Positions 25,111 to 37,036 of a DNA stretch of 64,000 nt are shown here, piece by piece. The stretch is taken from assembly GCF_000801105.2 (NCBI RefSeq), contig NC_079517.1, positions 7,998,001 to 8,062,000 of the forward strand. Reading direction: 5' to 3'. The notes under the pieces were generated by a model. That model was not told the DNA's origin. It was given only the letters and a program-made list of their open reading frames with translations, and did no database searches. The stretch's first letter is position 1. Each line of letters opens with the position of its first letter. The DNA comes from Raphanus sativus (lineage: Eukaryota; Streptophyta; Magnoliopsida; Brassicales; Brassicaceae). The position numbers were made by a program, and so were the translations under genes.

Positions 25111-27000
25111 TATATGTTGTTACTAGTTATTTACATATATCTCTTATTTTCTATTAATCTTTTTTTGCTATTTTTGTTTGTAAAACTGTTAAATATTATT
25201 ATTATTTTTATAGAGGAGACAAATAGCAAATTACATGAACTTCAACTAAACAAAGAATCTAATTACAAATTCAGAACAAAAGGAAACAACCTAGAGAGGG
25301 CTTAAGACATGACAATTTTAGAACAACGATGGACGAGAGAAATCAATGTGAATAAAGTGAGCTTTCATTTACCGTTAACTACCATAAAAAGGTCTCCTCT
25401 ATCTTTGAAACACACGATTCCTACAGATTGAAAAATTCACACGCCACAATCTTGCACAAAGAATCAAGTCTAGAACTCGCTTTCTCACCCAATAGGAACA
25501 ACATCAGCACCATAAACAGGAATCTACAACCGGCGATGTCGTTGCTCGAAGAGGTAAACTTAAGATTGCTGCCTCCAAACTACCAATCCGGAACCGTGTA
25601 CATCCATTTAACCGAGCATCCATGAAAAGCAGTCAAACTGTAAGAGAGTACCCTCTCTAGAGAAACACCACCAAACGAACAAAAAGTTGAATGTTCTAGT
25701 GAAAAAATATTTCACCACAAACACAAAAATCTTCCACTAAAGACCAAAATGCAGCAGATTGTACGAAGAGAACGAGACATCATCAAGGAGAGCCACACCG
25801 CCAAGCACACTCCGGCTGTGAGGAGAAGCCACCAACCACATGCACCGAGTTTTCTAAGACACACATGTAGAGTAGATGAACCAAATGCGATGCCTCTGAA
25901 GATCTTCCAAGAGAAGAAATCATTCTGAAGCACTTCAAGTGCCACTACTAAAGATCACCAATAGATCTTAAACTGGAGGTGAGAGGTCAAAGATCCACAT
26001 GAATCCAGTCCCCTAACCCACAAAGAAAACGACACCACCACATCAATGCACCACGTAGAGCCAAAACTCAGGACATGTTACCTAGCGCTACGTACGTCAC
26101 TGACTCGAAGAACATCCAACCAAGGAGAAGACAAATTCTCTGGACAGAGATCTCAGAATGAGATCTAGAAACAAAGAAAACGCAGATGAAACTATCTTCT
26201 AGCACTACTGGCAATGCCATACACCGTCAGATCTAACCTAGAATCTACCATTTCTAAACCAGAGAGTTTCAGTTGAAATTCACTTCCACTGAAAAGAAAG
26301 AGAACACATACCATGAAGATAAACGTAGAGAAACAAAGAACATATATAGAGAATTTCTGACAATCATCCAAGAGATCATAGCGACGCCAAAAAGAAGAGA
26401 GAAAAATATAAATTATAGCCATCGACTAAAAAAACTGAGGAGAAGAGAAAGTCTCTGGACACATATCTGAAAATGAGATCTAGAAATAAAGGCAGCACGT
26501 ATGAAACTGTCTTCTAGTACCACTATCAATATCATACACCGGCAGATCTAACCTAGAACCTACCAGATTTAAACCAAAAAGTTTCAGTTGAAATTTACCT
26601 CCACTGAAAAGAAAAGAGCACATACCATAGATATAAACATAGAGAAACAAAGAACATATATAGAGAAATTATGGCAATCATTCAAGAGAACACATCGGCG
26701 CCGAAAAAAAAGTTCTAGTAAAAAATAGAGAAAAGAAAAGAGAAGAGAAGCTTTTAGAAGTAAGAAAAAATTTCTATTTGATGTATATATATATCTTTGT
26801 ATGTATATTCTATTAATCATTTTCATGTATAGCTGTATACAGTCAGATATTTATGTGTATATATTTTGTTATTTAATGTTTTATTGATCAGTTTGATTAT
26901 GAAATAGAGTTGCGTTATGGAGATACGAAAGACAGCTTTAAAAAAAGAGAGGGTGGAGGAAGTGTCGTAATCAAGCAAGAGAAATGAGGACAAATGGTGG
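25111..27000. other. Unclassified repeat-like block, GC-richer than its flanks
   Basis: The block lacks long ORFs. Read on the minus strand, base composition turns G/T-rich like the non-coding retroposons elsewhere in the window. It contains a diverged direct repeat (26138-26740). Probably an old non-autonomous transposon; class unknown. Confidence 0.4.
26138..26740. repeat. Diverged tandem direct repeat, period about 315 bp
   Basis: The copy starting CTCTGGACAGAGATCT at 26138 recurs at 26453 as CTCTGGACACATATCT. Both share the motifs GAGATCTAGAAA, CAGATCTAACCTAGAA and GTTTCAGTTGAAAT in order. The many substitutions indicate an old duplication. Confidence 0.75.
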
Positions 27001-27379
27001 AGATAACCTAAAAAGAAAATCACACGTTAAAAACAATGGACGTCGACCTAACACTCTTCTCTATTCACATCACCATAGTTTACTTCCTTTCCTATCTATC
27101 ATTCTTCCAATTCGTTTTTTATTCTTTTTTTCTGGTAAAATGTTAATATAAAAAGAAAATGTAATTCTTGGAAGTACAAACTATACACTAGTATATAGTA
27201 TTCTTGTTCTTCGTCTTCTTTTTACTAAAGTTTTCGATTATTGGTCCCATGATCTTTCTTCACGCCTCTTTCTAATCCACATTATCCTATTTCATTTTAG
27301 ACTCTTGCTAAATTTAATTCTATACGTTTCTTCAAAAACCTAAGTAATTAAAGTCAGTTGTACTCTCTTACGTGTGTTA

Positions 27380-27418
27380 GACCAAATGAACTTTTTTTTG
27401 TTGAGGACCAAACGAACT
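27380..27418 (-). mobile_element. Micro-retroposon, 13-bp insert with 13-bp TSD
   Basis: GACCAAATGAACT (27380-27392) and GACCAAACGAACT (27406-27418) flank seven T plus GTTGAG. On the minus strand the insert is CTCAAC followed by A residues. Confidence 0.6.
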
Positions 27419-27829
27419 ATTATTGTAAGAAAAGATAAACCTTTTTTCTAAAAATGAACGAAGAAGAACTCATTAAACTTTAACACACTTCTGCTCTAAA
27501 GTCATAACACTCTCTGCCTCGTCAAACTTTTATGCGACTTATTTTATTATTTCATTGGTGAAAATTTAGTATGCGTAACTTTATCGTGGCATCATCGTGG
27601 GTTCCTTTTTGAGTTTGGAACCATCTTTTTCGAATTAGTCGGCCATACAAGTGGTTAGTAAATTTCTGTGCATTAGAATTTATATTTATGCATATATTAA
27701 GTGGACCGTATGTTGTAATAATGTCGAGTATTGATTAATTAGTGGACCTTACACACACAACTGTCACTTGCGAGATTTTTGGTCATGAACCAAACATATC
27801 CACCTTTCCCATGCAAAAAGTGTCCCATA

Positions 27830-27875
27830 CATAATCAAATGTTAATTGACCCAAAAAAACATAATCAAATGTTAA
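27830..27875 (+). mobile_element. Micro-retroposon TTGACCC plus poly(A) with 16-bp perfect TSD
   Basis: CATAATCAAATGTTAA occurs at 27830-27845 and 27860-27875. The 14-bp insert is TTGACCC followed by seven A. The perfect repeats indicate a recent insertion. Confidence 0.7.
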
Positions 27876-28767
27876 CTATATATAAATACTTATGATTTGG
27901 TCAAGATATTATTCGCCATCAGTGGATAATTTTATCTTGGATTACAGAGTCGAGTTTGGTTTCCTATAAAGCTAATGGCTTATTAGTGACCGTAAGAGAA
28001 AATATGTCAGAGAACTCTTTATTATTTACGAGATCGCTCTTTAGTTGATCGTATAATTGGTCCAGTAATGAAATGGTTTGTGAAGTATGATGTCTCCTAA
28101 ATATAATATTACTTTTTATCACCGTGGAAGCGATTAACGAAACCAGTGTCATCTATCGATCTTATTTACGACGTAATGATCAGACTCAGCATAACACTCT
28201 CACGAGATCGAATATAAATATCATATTACATTATATATCATAGACGAAGACATCAAAAGATACGTATGCATAAATGATGATACGCTGATAAAATAAAAAA
28301 ATTAAAGGTATTTAATTGTGAAAGTAATAACTGGGTGGACAATTAGTGTCACGTGAAAGAGAGAAGTGGAAGATGCCCTATTGAGAATGTAAAAGAGATT
28401 CGTTAGGACTTTTGAAAAGTGAGAGCGACAGAGCAACTTAGTGAGATGAGTTCCCAACACTTTTTTCTTTCCTTCATGCTCATTTACAGCTCAACTTCCT
28501 TTTGATATTGTTTTTCTTTTAGTTTCAGAAAATGTCTGTAATTAATTAATTAATTCGATTATGTATCATATATAGGTAACCCCTATAACATTCGTCAGAA
28601 CTAATGGTGGTTCAGTGTTGACAAATTGCATATTTTGTATAACTATCAAGGTTCAAATCTCGGAATTATGGCACATAAATATGAAGAATTTGATACAAAC
28701 GAAAGAAATACTTAAACACGAGTAAACGATTTTGTTGCTAACAGAAATGAGAACGATTTTTGGTGGT

Positions 28768-28814
28768 AAGACCCTCTTATATTTATATGTTGCTCAAAAA
28801 AGACTCTCTTATAT
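28768..28814 (+). mobile_element. Micro-retroposon, 17-bp insert with 15-bp TSD
   Basis: AAGACCCTCTTATAT (28768-28782) and AAGACTCTCTTATAT (28800-28814) flank an insert ending GTTGCTC plus A residues. The repeats differ at one position. Confidence 0.55.
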
Positions 28815-29501
28815 ATGTAGTTTTTTCATAAGAAATTCTTCTCTTTTTGCCCAAAACCGAACAAAAGTTTGAAGTCCAAATTTTATTTCGTTTTAACAAT
28901 GAATAGAGTTTAAACATTATTAAGGAGATGCCAAAAAAAAACTAAGGTGGATTTAATATGAACTTACATTTAAGGTCATTACGCCATTGGATCGACTGAA
29001 TCATACTGTGGATCACTATATTTTCTAAAAGCAGGCCTAATTATTAGAAAAATATGAATTAAAAAGATTTAGGAAGCATTTATTTGAAATATAAAAACTT
29101 CTCAAACTATTGAACACGGACACATACTTACCGTTTATTTTATTATTTTTCTCGTCGACCATAATATTATATTACTACGCATGATCCTTTTCCTTTTTGA
29201 TCAAACAGCACAAGTTTACATGTTTAAAAGTTTTCAGCGTTACTATTTGTAAACATTACCTGTACGTAACTTATACTTCGTAACTATAATCTAATGGTGG
29301 ATGCAAAAATAATAAATTCAAGAGAAGGATGAAAGAAATAAATTTGATTGGGACATCGTCGAAGATACGGAGCCAAAGGGATTTGATTCGAGATCTTCAC
29401 TATGTCTGCCTAAAAATGGTTACCGTGTGCAGCACCGAGTTTTGCTATACTCCCCACAAATTTGGCAAACTTTTTTTTAACACTTTGATATAGTTAAAGA
29501 G

Positions 29502-29560
29502 ACAATCAAATATGGCTTGAATGCCTTTTCTCAAAAAAAAAAAAAACAATCAAATATGGC
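29502..29560 (+). mobile_element. Micro-retroposon, 29-bp insert with 15-bp perfect TSD
   Basis: ACAATCAAATATGGC occurs at 29502-29516 and 29546-29560. The insert is 16 non-A-rich bases ending TTCTC followed by 13 A. Confidence 0.7.
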
Positions 29561-29606
29561 GGTACACTTTTGGATTAAAGTACACTTTTGGATTATTAAT
29601 CTATTA

Positions 29607-29636
29607 CTAGATTTTGACCCGCACACCCGTGCGGGT
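29607..29636 (-). mobile_element. Helitron 3' terminus on the minus strand
   Basis: CTAG at 29607-29610 is preceded by A, and a hairpin (ACCCGCAC, four-base loop, GTGCGGGT) occupies 29617-29636. On the minus strand this reads hairpin, spacer, CTAG, T: a Helitron 3' end. The element extends rightward; its 5' end was not found. Confidence 0.65.
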
Positions 29637-30245
29637 GTATATTTCAGAAATATATTGCTATTTATTTTTCATGTCAATATCAAAGCTGGATAAAAAAATT
29701 CAAATCTGAAGAATCGAACCAATCACGATCCAAAAAAAGTAATACCAAACCCTAACCAAAATTGATTAAATATCTAAACTATCAAAATTTTAATATTTAG
29801 ACAACCGAAACCATAACCAATTCGAACCAAAGTATTTTGGATATTTGTTCTGTATCCGAAAAAGATTTATATACTTATATATATATATATATATATTAAT
29901 TATTTTTAGTTTTAATGTATATAAAAAATATCCAGAATATATATGATACTTTTAGGTTGGTTTACATACTTGAAAATATATAAAAATAGTCAAATATAAA
30001 TATCTAACATAGTGGAAGTACACTCAAAACAGTAAAAATATTTAAAATAATTTTTGATTTTTGATCCAAAATTTAAACTAAACCAATTTATATGTTAAGT
30101 TTAGGTATTCTGGCATATGTTATTCAAATTTATATACAATAAATTATTTTATTTATAGATTTTAAGAAATTCAAAATATATAGTGAATTTTAAAAAAAAT
30201 TAAATGGGTTATCTGAACCCGAACTGAATCCGCAAAGATCCGAAT

Positions 30246-30482
30246 GTAATTCAAACTGAAATTTAAAAATATATGAATGAGACTGATATTTTTGATCCCA
30301 GAAATCCAAAACTCAAACAGATCTGAAACGAACCCGAATGGATATCTGAACGCCCAGCCCTAGTGATAATTCGAACTGAAGTTTAGAAATATATGAACGG
30401 GGTTGAAATCTTTGACCCCGGAAATCCGAAACTCAAACAGATTTGAAACGAATGGAATGGATACCTGAACGCCCATCCCTAA
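30246..30482. repeat. Tandem direct repeat of about 120 bp
   Basis: The segment at 30246-30365 recurs with substitutions at 30366-30482; both end in GAACGCCCA(G/T)CCCTA. Similar phrases occur at 20840-21420 and 55060-55200, marking one dispersed repeat family associated with Helitron ends. Confidence 0.7.
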
Positions 30483-30486
30483 TCAC

Positions 30487-32694
30487 TATTATGTATCCTA
30501 TATATGTCATCATATAATTAATTGTATTGGTCCATCATATAAATAATCATATAATTAATAGTATTTTATATGTATAATCTTATAAATAATCATATATATT
30601 ATATTCTTCAAGTTTAATGTCAAATATAAAAACTATAATTTAAGTTAGTATATGAAATTAATCTTTTTGTTGTATTTTTCTTATATATATTGAAAACATT
30701 TTTAATAATGGTTATTGATTGTTTTGATTGTTTTTAATTTATAAAATCATTATAAATTTCTAAACCATTGGTAATTACTGTGTTTTATAAATGATTAAAT
30801 GGATCGTTATTGATGACAATTTTGAATCTATATATCAACCCAAATGTTAATCTATTTGTGCAAGTATTACATTGTATATATAAAATATTCTGTAATGTAA
30901 ATGCTATTATTAAAATTAAAAATATAAATGCGGTGACTCACTAACATTTGACAGGTGTTTTCTTAATGTCATGTGTATAATATATAAGATATAAAACTAC
31001 AATGCACAGGATATTAAACGTACGTTTTAAGTTTTTGGTAAGTAATGTCAGAAAAAAAAAGTTTGGTAAGTAAATCATCCAGATTTGCGGTTAGATAATA
31101 ATAGTAATTTAGATTAATTATTTGTTTTAAATGCAGTGGCAGTCCTTTGTAATATTTGAGCAACTTTAAGGGGATATAACTAAGTGTACTTCAGTTTTAA
31201 TAGTTTAGATATAGCACTACATACGTTTTTTTAAGTCGACTCAATCAGTCAATAAAATTTATAAAAAAATGTAATAATAGTGCCAACAAAAAAATATATA
31301 ACAATATTTAAAATATCATTATGTTGTTATGATAATTAGTCATATGATTTTGGAACTAAAACTATGATAGATTCAGTTATTTTGTGTATATAATGATTAA
31401 TATATCCAGTTGAACCACAATTGCTCATAGATTGTAAATAAATTAAAACCATTATTAGTTTTGTTAGTTCCTTTTAGTTTATTTGTCAATTTTTATATTT
31501 ACCTTTTTTAAATTTTGTATAATTTAATACATTATTTGGATAACAAATATAAAAAATAAATTAAAAGGTTCTCGTTTAGTAGTAGTATAAGTGAACATAA
31601 TTAATAATCTTTTGAAATACCATGCACATATATGAATATCAACAAAAAATTGTTTTAAAGTTAATTTTAATGTTGATCATTTTCAAAAATATATTATCAG
31701 CAATCAATTTGTATTATTTTTTGAAAAATGTTTATTTTCTAATAACTTGATTAAAAATATTATCGTAGTAAAAACCTTTTAGTCAGTTTGAATATCTATT
31801 GGGTTATTTAACTTCTACTTTCAAAACTGATTTTTCTTGTTTTATTAAGTTTCCTTTTCTAAAATCACGTTTTTATACAAACTATATGTTGTAGAATTTA
31901 TAGATATGTTTTAATGATTTACTAGTTCTCTGAAAAATTAAAAATAAAAAGGAAATTAAAATTTAAAGACCCAATTAAAAATTATTAAGCAAAAAGGAAA
32001 CTAAAAAGTTATTAATTGAAATTACATATAAATGTTTAATTCATTAAGGCTAACATGGAATTTACCACTTTTAGAATTAATGAGAGTACAACTCGTAAAA
32101 AACTGACTTCTTAGATAATATCATAGAGTCTAATAATATTAAGTTTCAAATAATTTTATAAATGCTAAATTCAATCAATTTCAAGAAAATTTCCAAATTA
32201 TTTATCCAATATACCCCTTAATTTGGTAAAATACAGAGATAAAAATTTCCCCTTAATAAACAATAACAATAGTATACTGTATATATAACCTACGAATGTG
32301 AAAACTCTATAAATTTCGATGAAGCTTTGATCTTCCCATCAATCATCCTAAAGGGGACCTCTTGTGTGTTTTTTATTTTGTTAAAAAATTAACAGTGTTT
32401 TGTTTTTCTTATAAATAGGTTTCTTTTTTTTATGACAATCAATAATGAGTATATATATATATATCTAATAAAGTTTTGTCCTTTTTGGTTTTCCTTTTCC
32501 ATAGTCGACATGAATCGAGGGGTTCGGAATGTACCAATTGTTCAAATTTAAAGTTTTGGACAAAAGCTAAAACCCAAAGCTTCCATGAACAATGCGCTTT
32601 GGCAATCATTCTCCTAAAATCTTGAAAGTCTACAGAGAAATATTAAACGTAATGTATAAATGTATAAATAATAGAAAATAATATGATAATGTGG
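30487..32694. other. AT-rich sequence, probably interior of old transposons
   Basis: No ORF of interest and no clear termini. It may include the body of the minus-strand Helitron that ends at 29607. Confidence 0.4.
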
Positions 32695-32711
32695 ACTTTT
32701 ATGATGCTTTT

Positions 32712-33037
32712 TTTTTTTTGATCAAACCAACTTGTATTGAACTTAGAAGAGTTTAACCTCCATGAAAGGAGAGTACAACAAAGCTACAAGAGCCAAATAG
32801 AGTACGAAACAGCTAAAACATAAGATAAAATGAAAATACAGATCACAACAAGTAAACATTAGAAATCGCATCACAGCAGTTTCATAAGTTTCTTGAAAGA
32901 TTGCATCTCGTGTAACCCTAAGAGTCACAACCACTGCACTAAAGGCAGGGAAGAGTGTTAGCCGAGAGGAGAATCCTTGCAATACCAGCCACACATGTTC
33001 ATCCCATCCACTCCATAAATGAAGTATTATTGGGAAA
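32712..33037 (-). mobile_element. Short non-coding retroposon with 17-bp TSD and L1-like 3' tail
   Basis: ACTTTTATGATGCTTTT occurs at 32695-32711 and 33038-33054. The insert, about 326 bp, begins on the plus strand with poly(T), so it is a minus-strand retroposon with a poly(A) tail. No domain is encoded. Its 3' end on the minus strand (GTTAAACTCTTCTAAGTTC, then GGTTTGATC before the A run) resembles that of the L1 at 60197-62963 (GTTAAACTCT, then GGTTTGAT before its A run), suggesting mobilisation in trans by that LINE lineage. Confidence 0.72.
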
Positions 33038-33518
33038 ACTTTTATGATGCTTTTGAGTTGGAATACACATCACATTTTTCTGTCCTCTAAATATCTACTT
33101 TATTAAAATAGAAGTACACATATGGAAATGCCCTTAGTTTTCCCTATTATTTACAAGCAAATGCCACTGAGAATTAATAATGTCTTGCGTAAAAAATTCA
33201 TGTCTTTTCCACGTTTTAACACTTTCCTAAACTAACGCTAACAAACTACAATGAAGGAAACTAATAATTAAATGATCAATGTACTTCATCTTCCAACTAT
33301 GCCATGTTTTCCTTTACCAATAACATTACGCCTGCCATATTAAACAACCACAATATTAGTTACCATCGATTTTTATAGTTTGAGATCAAAAGTCAAGAGA
33401 CATTCATCTATATGCATAATGTAAAATGTATGAAAATTCATAGGATTAGGATTAAAGATCAGCTCATCAGAACTATAAAGAATTGGTTTACTATTATAAA
33501 GATGAATCGAGTGGTTAT

Positions 33519-33696
33519 AATTTCCATAACTAATAATAGTAAAAATTCTTAACCAACCAGAAAATCTACCATCTTACGACATTTACGCCTATACTTGCAT
33601 AAGAATAATAATTTCCATAACTAATAATAGTAAAAATTCTTAACCAACCAGAGAATCTACCATCTTACGACATTTACGCCTATACTTGCATAAGAA
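33519..33696. repeat. 91-bp tandem direct repeat inside the Helitron 5' region
   Basis: AATTTCCATAACTAATAATA begins at 33519 and again at 33610, and the two units match nearly perfectly through CTTGCATAAGAA. Confidence 0.9.
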
Positions 33697-34127
33697 GCAC
33701 AATATCTTATCGTTTCCTATTTCAAATTTTTAACACCAATTATTTAAGGAAAATAGAATATATAATCGCACACAATTGAAACTAACACCAACGATATCTT
33801 ACTCAATCCTAAAAGAAATATATTATGGCGCACACAATACAAACTAACACACACGAAATCTTACTCACTCCTATATTTTTGGATATTAATGATAACAAAG
33901 AAGATACAAAATATTATATTCATTGATTATGGCATCATATTACTTGCAACGATAAAAACAAATCAACGGTATATTCTATTCATTAATTATCGTTAATATT
34001 TGCCTTGCAAATTAGGCAAAGTTATTTTTTCTCCCCTAGGGTTTACACCCTCTACTATATATTCTACCCGACTTCAACTTAACCATACACATCTACACAT
34101 TCTTTTGCAAACCCTCTCACAAAAAAC

Positions 34128-36379
34128 ATGTCTGCGAAAAATAGGTTTGATGCAGTCAGCGAACTTAAACCATTTAAGGATGCGTGGCGTGTTCAAGTGA
34201 AATTGATTCACTCATGGATACAAAACCCACCTTACGCTGAAGAAACATTAGAGATGGTGTTAGCAGATGAAACAGTTAGTTCTATAGTCTGCGTATTTTG
34301 ATTATAACTTTTTTTAATAAAACCCTGTTTATTTCTTATACAATCGTTTTTGTTATTAGGGTGCTAAGATTCAGTGCTCGTGCAAGAGAACTCATATGAA
34401 GCGAGTTCAACGAAACCTTACTCTTGGAAAATGGCGTGTTATGCAGAACATGAAGATATCTGGAACTGGTGGCAAATACAAACCAACAAAACTGGCCTAT
34501 AAGATGAATATCACAAACGCTACTGTTTTTGCAGACTCGACTCTTACGGACGATAGCAGCTTTTTATCTCTAATAAGCTACGAAGATATATTGAATGGAA
34601 GTGCTGATGTTAAATGTCTTGTCGGTATATAATTTTAACTATGCTCTATTTTATATTATTCGTATACTATATTTTTAGTCAAACGTGATGAATTCAATAT
34701 TTTCACAGACATAATAGGCCAAGCTATTAATATTGGTGAAGTTCAGATCATCCCAGTCCACAATGAGGATAGGAAAAGGATTTTGTTTCGCCTAAGAGAC
34801 AACAGGTATTTATGTTTACGCTTTATAATAGGCCACATCTCAATTTATATTGCCTTCAATTTGATCTGTTATCTTTTTATGTGTGTAAAACAGTGGTAAC
34901 AGTTTGGCATGTTGTCTGTGGGGCCGTTATGCTGAGCAAATGGAGCATCATGTTGAAAAACATGTTGGTGAAGACATTGTTTGTGTGATAAGGTTTGCTA
35001 AGATCGGTGAATTTGGAGGTATGAAAATTTTATAGTTTATTTAATACCAAATATAATGCTACTTTCCAAAGATGCTAACAATCAATATATGTATATATAT
35101 AGGTGAAGTTCAAATAACAAATGCATTTGATGCATCGGTAATGTATCTCAATCCAACTATGGCTGAGGCAATGGATTTCAAAGAGAAGTAAAATAATTCT
35201 CATATTTATTTTTACTTAGTCATTTTTGTTTCACTTTATTAATATTTACAATTTAAAAATCTGTGCACAGGCTCAGAAATCAGGTGCTTCCTGTTGGTGG
35301 GAATGAAAATCAGGATGCGGAAATAGCCCTGATTAATCATGCTGATGATTGGGATGATGTTGGCATCATCCCAATTTCTGAGTTACAGGAAACTGCTGAG
35401 GTTTGTTTTTAAAATAAGATTTTATCACATATTAATTTTCATGTATCCTAATCGATACCACTAATTGTAGCTCGAGAACGTAAAGATCATATGTTCGGTG
35501 GAAAGGATTGATACCGATTGGTCATGGTACTATTTTGGATGTAAGGCATGTGGTAAAATTGCTACTAGAATCAGAAGGTCTCCCTCTGTGAAGGTTAATA
35601 AACCTACGTTCCATTGTTCTGGGTGTCGTGCTAACGTTTCTAATGTTATTCCAAAGTAAGATTTTAACTACTTCTTTATTTATCAATAAGATACTTATAT
35701 ATTGTCCTAACCGTGAATTATTATCGCAGATTCAAACTACATTTGATTGTTGATGATGACTCCGGAAACTGTAAACTGGTGTTGCTTGGCTCTATCGCCA
35801 AAATGATCATCGGTTTTGAAGCTAAGGAGTTGTGGGATGGTTCTTATGATGAGGTAAGTTTATGTGTATACATTTATAAAATAAAAATCTTTGATTTTCA
35901 TATATAAAATTAATTTATTATGCTTTTCAGATTGAAGATCCTGAAAATTTGCCTCAACCAATATTGGATTTGGTTGGAAAATCTTTCTGTTTTGGACTCT
36001 GTCCCTCAGATTCCGGAGCCGAGATCTATAAGGTTTCTAAGGTGTGGTCTGGAGATATTGTTCAGAAAATTGAAACTGAATCAGAGCCAATAGCCCTTAT
36101 AGAAGGATCTTCATCGACTTTGTCTTCTGGTGTGGTACGTGTTTGTGAAAACATTAAATATACAGTGTGATGTTACATAAGTTTGTTGCATAATTGTTTG
36201 TTATTTCTATGCAATAGGTGATGTTGCAGGATGGAGACAGTCATGCAGCATCAGAAGATTGTCTAACTCCATACTCAAAAAGAAAAGAAAATGATTCAGA
36301 ATTGGTGGACATAACATCTACTTCAAAGAAGTTGTGCACTTCCAATGTCAAGACTGAAAAAGTCAAGATCGATGAGTGA
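34128..36379 (+). CDS. Helitron-encoded RPA1-like single-stranded DNA-binding protein
   Basis: Replication protein A large-subunit relative, thought to protect or load single-stranded DNA during rolling-circle transposition. Ten exons stay in frame: 34128-34274, 34360-34624, 34709-34805, 34894-35018, 35103-35187, 35271-35400, 35471-35655, 35730-35853, 35931-36134 and 36218-36379, giving 507 aa. All introns are GT-AG. The N-terminal DUF223-type OB fold spans about residues 10-130. A middle OB region contains VCVIRFAKIGEFGG. The C-terminal domain carries a four-cysteine zinc site, CKAC then CSGC, near residues 325-345. The tail is charged, with a possible nuclear signal (SKRKE). It lies 0.66 kb upstream of the Rep-helicase gene. 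Known plant Helitrons often carry such genes; this copy has no lesion. Confidence 0.88.
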
Positions 36380-37036
36380 GAGACAAGCGGAAGTACTACC
36401 TATGTTTTTTGGTTTTAGTGTTTTTTTTAATTTCTGCAGTTGTTTTTTGAATAATGTTTGGTTTTTTTCTTTTCGGATATTTTATTTTGCAGTTTACTTT
36501 ATTTAATCCTTTATTTTCTAGCTAAAGGGTTCTTTGTTATTGGTTTTTTCCCATTAATCAACTACATTCTCTATTGTTTTCTATCCAAAATCTCATCAAC
36601 TAACTTAGCTAACCAATCAACTTAGCATACCCACATCAACTAAGTTAACAGACCAAACAACTCATACAATGAAATACATTCCTATAGGATGCGGATTGGT
36701 TACCTTATATTTTTGAATATCGTTAATGGCCCAATTGATCGCTATTCAATATTGCAACACCCTATTACAGCGTTTCTCCTGCATAAAAGTTAAAAATATT
36801 ACACATCCAAAATGCATATTTTCCAGAGATTATGATATATTAACTTATAATCTATATTATGTCCTTTAATCTTATCAACTGATAAAACTCAAAGGTTAAT
36901 AAATATATTTTTATAAACGACATTAACCCTAATAATGCCATTTTTATTCCCTACACCAACCGACTCGCAATCACAAACATCACGTTAAACAAACACTGCT
37001 ATCTAAAAAACCTAGCGCCACATCTACCCGCTTATA

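Larger units (their letters stand above)
27001..29606. other. AT-rich intergenic DNA with several micro-retroposons
   Basis: No gene is seen. Four short poly(A) or poly(T) insertions with target duplications lie here and are listed separately. Confidence 0.55.

Noticed and set aside
25428..26470. Several 65-77 aa ORFs as a possible gene
   Set aside because: They are in unrelated frames and strands, with no shared domain or consistent splice model.
32743..32994. 83-aa hydrophobic minus-strand ORF, possible membrane protein
   Set aside because: It lies wholly inside the 326-bp non-coding retroposon and its hydrophobicity follows from T-rich sequence.
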